In this document: piece after piece, positions 1 to 6,169 of the stretch
Layout of the letters: each line of letters starts with the position of its first letter
How positions within the stretch are numbered: position 1 is the first letter of the stretch
Origin: CAZSVE01 sp964610175
GTDB lineage: Bacteria; Pseudomonadota; Gammaproteobacteria; HK1
DNA length: 15,695 bases
Assembly: GCA_964610175.1 (NCBI GenBank)
Contig: CAZSVE010000077.1
Coordinates: 1-15,695 of the forward strand
Direction of reading: 5' to 3'
Translations under genes and position numbers: made by a program
The notes under the pieces: generated by a model
What the model saw: only the letters and a program-made list of their open reading frames with translations
Databases searched by the model: none
What the model was told of the DNA's origin: nothing

Positions 1-153
1 CGACCCCCTCGCGGCAACGGGGAGGGAGTGGCGCAAGCCTCTCCCTTACCCAATAATATGTTCATCCTTACATCGGGCAAAGGATTGCCTTTTTCACCAC
101 TCCGTTAGGGGAGCTGAACGGGGATCAGGAGTTTTCTCGAGGGGGGAACCGAA

Positions 154-696
154 ATGCCGATAACACGACAACCGACCCCGGAGTCCGTCTGGGCGCTCAT
201 ACAGGAAACCGCTCGGCAGATGCGGGAGACCGACCGGCAAATGCAAGAGACCGACCGGAGATTGAAGAAGGTAGAGGATCTTTTCACCAGCCAGTGGGGA
301 CGATTGGTGGAGTCCCTGGTCGAGGGCGCATTGGTGCCCCTGTTCCAGAAACATAACATCTCCGTACAGCGTACCATCCGCAGGGTCAGCGGGTGCTATG
401 AGGGCCAAAACTACGAGTTCGACATCCTGGTCGTCAATGGGAACGAGCTTGTCATCGTGGAGGTCAAGACCACGCTGCGCCCGAGGGACGTTACCGGGTT
501 CGTCAAAAAACTGGATCACTGCAAGGTTTGGATGCCGGAGTATAGCGACAGGGCAGTTTACGGGGGCATGGCCTTTCTTCAGGCCGACTCGGGGGCCGAG
601 CGAATGGCCGAAAAACAAAGGCTGTTCGTGATCCGGGCAACCGGGGATTCAGCGGCCATCATCAATCGCAAGGGATTCGATCCACGAATCTGGTGA
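154..696 (+). CDS. PD-(D/E)XK nuclease-like protein with N-terminal coiled coil (DUF3782-like)
   Basis: 180 aa. Residues about 18-45 form a charged amphipathic stretch with repeated ETDRQM/ETDRRL units, probably a coiled coil. It is followed by a restriction-endonuclease-like core: E53 and E57 in the first helix, D90 in the YEFDILV strand, then E103 and K105 in IVEVK. The D...ExK arrangement is the catalytic signature of the PD-(D/E)XK fold, and the coiled-coil-plus-core layout matches DUF3782-type proteins. Seen: the intact motif and a good start (GAGGGGGG at 139-146, 7 nt before the ATG). Inferred: a metal-dependent nuclease, or a recombined relative with an unknown target. Many such proteins are solitary and spread by horizontal transfer. 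No partner gene adjoins it: the left side is the window edge and the right side is a repeat-bearing spacer. Family confidence is good; biological role is unknown. Confidence 0.8.
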   Translation: MPITRQPTPESVWALIQETARQMRETDRQMQETDRRLKKVEDLFTSQWGRLVESLVEGALVPLFQKHNISVQRTIRRVSGCYEGQNYEFDILVVNGNELVIVEVKTTLRPRDVTGFVKKLDHCKVWMPEYSDRAVYGGMAFLQADSGAERMAEKQRLFVIRATGDSAAIINRKGFDPRIW

Positions 697-770
697 TGGA
701 TTGGAAATCCGCGGATCGACCGATTTCGAATCGGACTGGAATGGAGAAAAGGCACCGTGTGAATAACGTG

Positions 771-874
771 TTTATTTCCCGCTCAGTTTCACAAATGAGT
801 CGAGTTTCACAAAACGCCAATTTTGTTCCAATATCAAATCATGCCTTGTCGGTTCGAGCACAAGCTTCACTAGG
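771..874 (+). repeat. Dispersed ~105-bp element, copy A
   Basis: Copy A of a family found four times in this window. It begins TTTATTTCCCGCTCA and ends GGTTCGAGCACAAGCTTC. It is co-linear with the reverse complements of 4601-4707 and 13693-13809, and with 3222-3326. The left part holds a small stem (CTCA/TGAG around 783-799). The middle holds a second stem, ACAAAA with TTTTGT, at about 810-827. Read in one frame it encodes the peptide pattern ISRSxSQMSRV...LSVRAQAS without a stop, as the other copies do. It sits about 150 nt upstream of the TRAP permease, in the same orientation. Boundaries are approximate. Confidence 0.8.
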
Positions 875-889
875 CCCGGTGCATCCGGG
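875..889. repeat. Short hairpin CCCGG-N5-CCGGG
   Basis: A 5-bp GC stem (875-879 with 885-889, loop TGCAT) lies directly after repeat copy A. It is the first of three inverted repeats between the repeat and the TRAP gene. No T-run follows, so it is not an obvious terminator. Confidence 0.4.
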
Positions 890-925
890 TCGCTTCAAAA
901 ACGGATCGACGGTTACCATGAAAGT

Positions 926-942
926 TGGGGCAGATTGCCCCA
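926..942. promoter_or_regulatory. GC-rich hairpin upstream of the TRAP permease
   Basis: Perfect 7-bp inverted repeat TGGGGCA-gat-TGCCCCA (926-932, 936-942), about 80 nt before the TRAP start. There is no trailing T-run. Together with the inverted repeat at 949-978 it could be a leader structure or an attenuator-like element. Function is inferred only from position. Confidence 0.4.
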
Positions 943-948
943 GGACGA

Positions 949-978
949 ATCACATCAATCGAGCACCAGCCATGTGAT
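949..978. promoter_or_regulatory. Inverted repeat, possible operator for the TRAP gene
   Basis: Perfect 7-bp inverted repeat ATCACAT (949-955) / ATGTGAT (972-978) with a 16-nt spacer, ending 44 nt before the TRAP start. The spacing and AT content would suit a dimeric regulator site. No regulator gene is adjacent, so this is positional inference only. Confidence 0.35.
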
Positions 979-1022
979 CGAATTCCCCCAGCTCACCGGA
1001 ATCCTACATACGGAGTCGAGAT

Positions 1023-2885
1023 ATGTATGAGAAATTACACAAGATAGAAAAAATAGTCTTCGATTTCCTGGCTGTCGGCCTCGTGCTTTTCTATTCCTAT
1101 GCCGCCGTTCTCCAGCCCACCGCAACCCAGTACCACCGGGGAGTTTACGTCATCATCACCTATGTCTTGGTGTTTCTGCTCTATAAATCCACGAATCCCC
1201 TGATGCGGGTAGTGGATTATGTTCTCATTCTCCTTTCCATCGCTTCGGTCGGCTATTGGATTGTGAATTTCGAGGCGATCAACTACCGCAGCGGCGCCGA
1301 GACCCCACTGGACATGGCGGTGGCGATGGTCGGCGTACTGATCGGGGTGGAGCTGGCGAGAAGGGTGGTCGGAAACGTCTTCGTCATACTGGGCGGGATC
1401 ATGTTGCTCTATGGGGTATACGGGGACTATGCGCCGGAACTGATTTCCCATGCCGGGGACAGCTTCCCCGAGCTTTGCACCAGCATCTTCTACAAGAGCG
1501 ACGGGGTGTTCGGGATCATGGCCAATGTGCTGGCGACCTATGTGGTGTTGTTCGTGATCTTTGGAGCGTTCCTGGAAAAGAGCGGTGCCCAGCGATTCTT
1601 TATCGATTTTCCCCTCGCCGCCGTAGGTCACAGGATCGGGGGGCCGGCCAAGGTATCCGTGATCGCCAGCGGGCTTTTCGGGTCTATTTCGGGAAGTGCC
1701 ATCGCCAACACGGTTTCCACCGGCGCCTTTACGATTCCGATGATGAAGAAAGCGGGATTCAAACCCCATGTGGCCGGCGGCATCGAGCCTGCGGCCTCAC
1801 TGGGCGGGATGTTCATGCCGCCTATCATGGGCGCCGGCGGTTTCATCATGGCGGAGCTGACGGGGATACCCTATTCGCAAATCATGCTGGTGGCGATCTT
1901 TCCCGCGCTGATGTATTTCTTCAGCGTGTATGTCATGGTCCATTACGAGGCCAGGAAGTATAACATCGTCGGGGAGCGCTCCCCGGTAAGCGCCATGGCG
2001 ATCCTGAAGCGGGAATGGTTCTATATTCTGCCCCTGGTCATCATTACCATCCTGATGCTGATGGGATACTCCCCGGCATACTCCGCGATTTTGGGGGTTG
2101 TTGCTTGCATCGTCGTCAGTTGGTTTGGCAAGGATATGCGGGCTGCTCTCAAGGAATTCATCAAAGATACGCGAACCAATGTTAATAAATTATTACCTTT
2201 GTGGGCTAAATCTGAGAACAAACTTAAAAACGATACGGTCTCTACTATAACCTGGGGGGTCGTCATTGCAGGTGTGTTAGCTTCTGTATCCAAGGATTTT
2301 ATCAAGGCCTCGCGGACCGGGGCCGAGAACAGCCTCAAGATCGGCGCGACCCTGGGCGTCATCGGCATCATCATCGGCGTCCTGACGTTCAGCGGGTTGG
2401 TGCTGACCTTCGCGGACATCGTCATCGAATTGGCCGATGGCAATCTTTTCCTCACTATCGCGCTCATCGCCCTGGCCTCGCTGGTGCTCGGAATGGGTGT
2501 GCCCGTCACGGCGGCGTATTTGATCACCGCCGTGGTCGCCGTCCCTGCCCTTACCCACCTGGGTGTAAACCCCATCGCGGCTCACATGATCGTCTATTGG
2601 CTATCCCAGGACTCCAATATCACGCCACCCGTGTGCATTGCCGCATTCGCGGGCGCCACCATCGCCAAGGCGAATATGTGGAAAACGGCCTTCACTTCCT
2701 TCAAGTTCGCCAAGTTTCTCTACCTTGCCCCGTTTCTCTTCGGGTATGTTCCAGGTTTTTCCCTGGATGGGAGTACACGGGATATCACGATCACCTTCCT
2801 GCTGATTCTGGTGGGTACCTACGCCTATTCCTGGTTCCTGAGCGGTATCTGGCTTCGCCCGTCAAGAAAGGGTATTTCCAGCTGA
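1023..2885 (+). CDS. TRAP transporter fused 4TM/12TM permease (TAXI type)
   Basis: 620 aa integral membrane protein combining the small (DctQ-like) and large (DctM-like) subunits of a tripartite solute:sodium symporter. TAXI-TRAP systems import small organic acids or similar solutes. Residues 1-135 carry about four hydrophobic helices (small-subunit part). The DctM part shows the GSISGSAIANT motif near 220-230, then GGIEPAASLGGMFMPPIMGAGG, and the second half has GMGVPVTAAYL and YWLSQDSNITPPV, all typical of the family. GGAG lies 7 nt before the ATG. Odd point: residues 377-424 look like an extra segment, AT-rich at the DNA level (about 2175-2290) and bounded by imperfect copies of KEFIKDTRT/KDFIKASRT. 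It may add a hydrophobic helix (TITWGVVIAGVLASV). The usual TAXI binding protein is not beside it, so the solute cannot be guessed from context. Confidence 0.93.
   Translation: MYEKLHKIEKIVFDFLAVGLVLFYSYAAVLQPTATQYHRGVYVIITYVLVFLLYKSTNPLMRVVDYVLILLSIASVGYWIVNFEAINYRSGAETPLDMAVAMVGVLIGVELARRVVGNVFVILGGIMLLYGVYGDYAPELISHAGDSFPELCTSIFYKSDGVFGIMANVLATYVVLFVIFGAFLEKSGAQRFFIDFPLAAVGHRIGGPAKVSVIASGLFGSISGSAIANTVSTGAFTIPMMKKAGFKPHVAGGIEPAASLGGMFMPPIMGAGGFIMAELTGIPYSQIMLVAIFPALMYFFSVYVMVHYEARKYNIVGERSPVSAMAILKREWFYILPLVIITILMLMGYSPAYSAILGVVACIVVSWFGKDMRAALKEFIKDTRTNVNKLLPLWAKSENKLKNDTVSTITWGVVIAGVLASVSKDFIKASRTGAENSLKIGATLGVIGIIIGVLTFSGLVLTFADIVIELADGNLFLTIALIALASLVLGMGVPVTAAYLITAVVAVPALTHLGVNPIAAHMIVYWLSQDSNITPPVCIAAFAGATIAKANMWKTAFTSFKFAKFLYLAPFLFGYVPGFSLDGSTRDITITFLLILVGTYAYSWFLSGIWLRPSRKGISS
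2151..2318 (+). repeat. Imperfect direct repeat bounding an AT-rich in-gene segment
   Basis: Two 27-nt segments, 2151-2177 and 2292-2318, match at 20 of 27 positions. They encode KEFIKDTRT and KDFIKASRT and lie 141 nt (47 codons) apart in frame. The sequence between them is visibly more AT-rich than the rest of the TRAP gene. This suggests an in-frame insertion or a diverged duplication between the two halves of the large subunit. Homologues as generally known pass directly from the inter-helix loop into the ...GARNALxVAAACAAAGI-like helix, which here is SLKIGATLGVIGIII. Confidence 0.45.
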
Positions 2886-3221
2886 TACTCTCGTGTCGAA
2901 GTTGCGATGCCGGAATCCGGGAACCCGCGAGCGGGGTTGGCTTTGGGCAGCCCTATGGAAGAAGCTCGAGCCGCCAAGCGGGACCGCGTCCGGTATCGAT
3001 GGGTTCTATGTTCTCGGGTTCGGAACCGAGTGATCGGTTTGGGGTCGATAGGATGAATAAGGGGGATAATCGATCGGTTATCCATGAAACCTTGAACAAA
3101 GCGATCAAGACATGTTGGTTGTCCTTTCGAGCAAAAAAGAGAAAGCCCGTGCGTTCGGCCCATCCCGGATAAGAAGATTTTTGTTGTTCGGTCGATCCGA
3201 AGGCCCGTTTGCCAATTTGTC
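2886..3221. other. Gene-free spacer
   Basis: No convincing gene. Open frames on both strands here have no recognisable domain and no good ribosome binding site. A weak interrupted stem (CTCGG...CCGAG, about 3013-3030) is present, but no T-run follows it, so no terminator can be called for the TRAP gene. Confidence 0.5.
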
Positions 3222-3326
3222 GATTTCCCGATCATCTCGACAAAAGAGTGGAGGTTTGCGAATGCGAATTTTGCTTCATCGATGCTTCAGTCATGTTCTG
3301 TCGGTTCGAGCACAAGCTTCGCCAAG
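3222..3326 (+). repeat. Dispersed ~105-bp element, copy B
   Basis: Same family as 771-874. The right half is best conserved: TTTTGCTTCATCGATGC, then TGTCGGTTCGAGCACAAGC followed by TTCGCC at the right end. The left half is diverged (GATTTCCCGATCATCTCGAC...). The family reading frame (SISRSS...LSVRAQASP) is open here too. It lies just upstream of the Uma2 gene, in the same orientation. Confidence 0.7.
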
Positions 3327-3484
3327 CAAGCAGATAAGCAGGCAAGTCAAGTCGCATTGGAAGGAAAAGGCGAACCGGTTGTAGAATGGTAGCGGTGGCA
3401 ATGGTATCCGTTGTCGATTATTCACGGGTAGCCGAGCGGCGCCTCACATGCAAACCCGACACAAAGCCCCAAGAGATCTTACCC

Positions 3485-4444
3485 ATGGCGCAAAAACATC
3501 GAATCCTCCCGGGTTATCCCCCGAGTCACCCCCCGAGTCACTCATCCCATGACTCATTCCATCACCCCATCTATGCCCCATCCCCTGGTCCATTTACCGC
3601 CGACCAAATCAGGGACGGCGACCGCTATGAACTGTCCAACGGACACCCCGTCTATTGCCTGCCCGCCGGCGAGCGTCACGCCCGACACAACACAACCGGG
3701 GCCCTGGTACTCGACACGGACCCGGATGTGGAATGGTCCGGGATAGATGCGGGGTTTTCACCCAAAAAGAATACCCTGCGCGCCCCCGATGTCGCCGTGG
3801 CGCCCCCGCCTGCGCCGGGAAAACCAGGATGGATCCCCGGCGTGCCGCCCTTGGCCGTGGAATACGCCGATCGCGGGCAGGACGAGGCCGACCTCGAGAT
3901 CAAGATTCGGGAACTCCTGGCAGCAGGCACCCGTTATGTCTGGGTGGTGCGTCTCATCGGACCCCAGTGCGTGGAAGTGCACAGCAAGGACGCCCCCATG
4001 CGCCGCTTGTCGACCACCGATATCCTGGAGGCCCCCGGTATCTTGCGCAACCCCATCCCGGTGCATGCCCTGTTCGACCGGGAAGAGGCCCATCGCATCA
4101 CCTTGAAGAATCTTCTGCAACGCAAGGGATACCAAGACCTGGAGGCAGTCCTGCGGGAAGGTGCTCGAAAGGGCAAAGTAGAAGGCAAGACGGAAGGAAA
4201 AGCCGAAGGCAGGGCGGAAGGAAAAGCCGAAGGCAAGCTCGAAGGCAGGCTTGCAGCGCTGGTCGATGCCCTGTTTCGGGTCCTTGCGGCGCGCAGCCTC
4301 GACACGGACGACCAAACCCGTGCGCGTATCCGCGACTGTCGGGACCCGGAACAGCTCGACACCTGGCTCGCCAGGGCGGCAGTGGCCGATAGACTGGAAA
4401 CCGTCTTCGCGGAACACGTCAGCGCTTCGCGCCAAGACCGATAG
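3485..4444 (+). CDS. Uma2 family (DUF820) PD-(D/E)XK nuclease-like protein
   Basis: 319 aa from the chosen ATG. The Uma2 core spans about 38-200: GDRYELSNG at the N-terminus, D102 in RAPDVAV, E126 in LAVEYADRG, K140 in the following helix (DLEIKIRELLAAG), then the strand TRYVWVVR. This D-E-K set is the restriction-endonuclease-like active site of the family, whose cellular role is poorly known. Residues 229-256 are a highly charged repeat of four-residue GKxE units (GKAEGRAEGK), encoded by an imperfect 12-nt tandem repeat, and lead into a short helical tail. An earlier in-frame ATG at 3386 exists, but the extra 33 residues resemble no domain and AAGAG precedes the 3485 ATG. The N-terminal SHPPSHSSH comes from a short tandem repeat. 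It is solitary, flanked on both sides by members of the dispersed repeat family (3222-3326 and 4601-4707). Confidence 0.85.
   Translation: MAQKHRILPGYPPSHPPSHSSHDSFHHPIYAPSPGPFTADQIRDGDRYELSNGHPVYCLPAGERHARHNTTGALVLDTDPDVEWSGIDAGFSPKKNTLRAPDVAVAPPPAPGKPGWIPGVPPLAVEYADRGQDEADLEIKIRELLAAGTRYVWVVRLIGPQCVEVHSKDAPMRRLSTTDILEAPGILRNPIPVHALFDREEAHRITLKNLLQRKGYQDLEAVLREGARKGKVEGKTEGKAEGRAEGKAEGKLEGRLAALVDALFRVLAARSLDTDDQTRARIRDCRDPEQLDTWLARAAVADRLETVFAEHVSASRQDR
4169..4252 (+). repeat. 12-nt coding tandem repeat in the Uma2 gene
   Basis: About seven imperfect 12-nt units of the type GGC-AAG-GCC-GAA encode the GKxE repeat. A stretch beginning CGGAAGGAAAAGCCGAAGG occurs twice, 24 nt apart. Such runs are prone to copy-number change, and each unit keeps the frame. 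Confidence 0.7.
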
Positions 4445-4600
4445 GGTGGGTTGGGGTAGCTTCCCGGGACACGCACCGGTTCCCCAAGATCCTTGTTTTT
4501 CCGACACGTGAGCAAGCGTGACCCATTCGTAAAGACCACCGTGGCTCGAGCGGGACCCGGCAATCCAATTCTCTATATCATCGTCTTTCCCAATCCATCG

Positions 4601-4707
4601 CTGGCGAAGCTTGTGCTCGAACCGATGGGGCGTGATTTAGCATCTGTAAAGCAAAACTGGTGTTTTGTAAAACTCGACTCATTTGCGAAGATGAGCGAGA
4701 AATACAC
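4601..4707 (-). repeat. Dispersed ~105-bp element, copy C (reversed)
   Basis: Reverse-oriented copy of the family at 771-874. On the minus strand it reads TATTTCTCGCTCATCTTCGC at the left end, ATGAGTCGAGTTTTACAAAA in the middle and CGGTTCGAGCACAAGC at the right end. Stems CTCAT/ATGAG and CAAAA/TTTTG are preserved. The minus-strand frame encodes SRSSSQMSRVLQNTSFAL...SVRAQAS. It ends less than 10 nt before the ribosome binding site of yebC, so it makes up most of that gene's leader. Confidence 0.82.
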
Positions 4708-4725
4708 AAAATAAAGGTACTCATC

Positions 4726-5469
4726 ATGGCAGGACATAGTAAATGGGCCAACATCCAACACCGAAAGGGTGCCCAGGATGCCAAGCGCGGGAAACTATTC
4801 ACCAAGTCGATCCGCGAGGTAACCGTGGCGGCGAGAACCGGAGGGGCCGACACCACCGGAAATTCCCGCCTGCGCCTGGCCATCGACAAGGCATTGGCCG
4901 GTAACGTACCCAAGGACACCATCGAGCGGGCCATCAAGCGCGCCACCGGTGCCCAGGACCAGGAAAGCTTCGAAGAGATCCGCTATGAAGGATATGGGCC
5001 CGGAGGCACCGCCGTCATGGTGGATTGCGTGACCGATAATCGTAACAGAACCGTCTCCGAGGTGCGGCGGGTATTTTCCAAATGCAACGGAAATCTCGGA
5101 ACCGATGGCTCCGTGGCCTATCTGTTCTCCAAGGTAGGGCAGATCAGCTTCGCAGCCGACACCGACGAAGAAAAGATCCTCGATGCCGCGCTGGAGGCCG
5201 AGGCCGAAGACGTGGTCACCAACGAAGACGGCTCCCTGGATGTCCTGACCACCGTGGACACATTCAGCGATGTGCGGGACACCCTCGCCAGGCACATGGA
5301 ACCCGAGATGGCCGAAGTCACCATGCGCCCATCCACCAGCGTGGCCCTCGACATCGACGACGCGCGCCGCATCATCCGTTTATTGGAGATGCTCGAAGAC
5401 CTCGACGACGTCCAGCAGGTCTACTCCAACGCCGACATCTCCGAAGAGGTCATGGCGCAACTGGATTGA
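4726..5469 (+). CDS. yebC: YebC/TACO1 family protein (DUF28)
   Basis: 247 aa, the usual family length. It begins MAGHSKWANIQHRKGAQDAK, the near-invariant N-terminus, followed by FTKSIREVTVAAR, and has the family features YEGYGPGG and TDNRNRT around 85-110. The C-terminus (DDVQQVYSNADI) is also typical. Known for the family: a cytosolic protein once annotated as a transcriptional regulator; more recent work links YebC/TACO1 proteins to translation through proline-rich stretches. The ATG at 4726 is set by homology and by AAGG at 4714-4717. The frame is also open upstream to 4660, but that part is repeat copy C and is not counted. It lies just before ruvC, a common proteobacterial arrangement. 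Confidence 0.96.
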   Translation: MAGHSKWANIQHRKGAQDAKRGKLFTKSIREVTVAARTGGADTTGNSRLRLAIDKALAGNVPKDTIERAIKRATGAQDQESFEEIRYEGYGPGGTAVMVDCVTDNRNRTVSEVRRVFSKCNGNLGTDGSVAYLFSKVGQISFAADTDEEKILDAALEAEAEDVVTNEDGSLDVLTTVDTFSDVRDTLARHMEPEMAEVTMRPSTSVALDIDDARRIIRLLEMLEDLDDVQQVYSNADISEEVMAQLD

Positions 5470-5577
5470 CACGATGAATCCCCGGATGGCGGATCTTCGT
5501 TGCGGACCGAAATCGCCAGGGCGCGCCTTCCACGGCCGCCTCCCCCTCCCCTTCCACCATCCGCCCCGAGGCCCCCG

Positions 5578-6126
5578 GTGACCCGCATCCTCGGCATCGA
5601 TCCCGGCTCGCGCATCACCGGCTTCGGGGTCGTCGTCATCGAGAGCAATCGCGCCGTGCACGTCGTCGACGGTTGTATCCGAACCATGCAGGGGGACCCG
5701 GCCTCGAAACTCAAGACCATCTTCGACGGGATCACCGAGATCATCGGGGAATATGCCCCCCATGAGATGGCCGTGGAACAGATCTTCGTGCATCGCAACG
5801 TCGCCTCGGCGTTCAAGCTGGGCCAGGCCCGTGGCGCCGCCCTCATGGCCGGTATCCTGCATCCGCTGCCCATCTACGAATACGCCCCCGCCGAGATCAA
5901 GCAGGCAGTCACCGGCAAGGGCAACGCCGCCAAGGAGCAGATCCAGTACATGGTGCGCATCCTGCTCAACCTGCCGCACCCCCCCAAGAGCGACGCCGCC
6001 GACGCCCTCGCCGTGGCCCTTTGCCATGGTCACCGACAAGGGACCAATGCGCGCATCCCCGGACAAGCCACCCGGCGCCATGCCCGACGTTGGTCCGGTG
6101 ACCACCGGAGTTGGCGTCGTCGGTGA
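5578..6126 (+). CDS. ruvC: Holliday junction resolvase RuvC
   Basis: 182 aa crossover junction endodeoxyribonuclease, which cuts Holliday junctions during recombinational repair. Visible motifs: ILGIDPGSRITGFG with catalytic D8, MAVEQIFVHRN with E67, FKLGQARGAAL, and SDAADALAVA with D139 and D142. These are the four acidic residues of the RNase H-like active site. The start is GTG at 5578, with GAGG at 5568-5571. An upstream extension to TTG 5500 would add an implausible proline-rich leader (RPPPPPLPPSAPRPP). The last 35 residues are Arg-rich and slightly longer than in E. coli RuvC (173 aa). It follows yebC by 108 nt. ruvA and ruvB do not follow; a TIR-STAND gene does, 43 nt downstream on the same strand. 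Confidence 0.94.
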   Translation: MTRILGIDPGSRITGFGVVVIESNRAVHVVDGCIRTMQGDPASKLKTIFDGITEIIGEYAPHEMAVEQIFVHRNVASAFKLGQARGAALMAGILHPLPIYEYAPAEIKQAVTGKGNAAKEQIQYMVRILLNLPHPPKSDAADALAVALCHGHRQGTNARIPGQATRRHARRWSGDHRSWRRR

Positions 6127-6169
6127 TTGCCTGCTGCAACCCGCCAGGATCACTTGAGGAAATCGTCGC

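Noticed and set aside
693..977. 94-codon plus-strand frame overlapping the stop of the first gene (TGATG)
   Set aside because: No ribosome binding site and no domain. Its middle is repeat copy A, and it is open mainly because the repeat keeps that frame open.
4660..4725. N-terminal extension of YebC
   Set aside because: The extension is repeat copy C; the family invariably begins MAGHSKW, and AAGG precedes the ATG at 4726.
5500..5577. N-terminal extension of RuvC from TTG
   Set aside because: Adds a proline-rich leader unlike any RuvC; GTG 5578 has a GAGG site at 5568-5571 and matches the family N-terminus.
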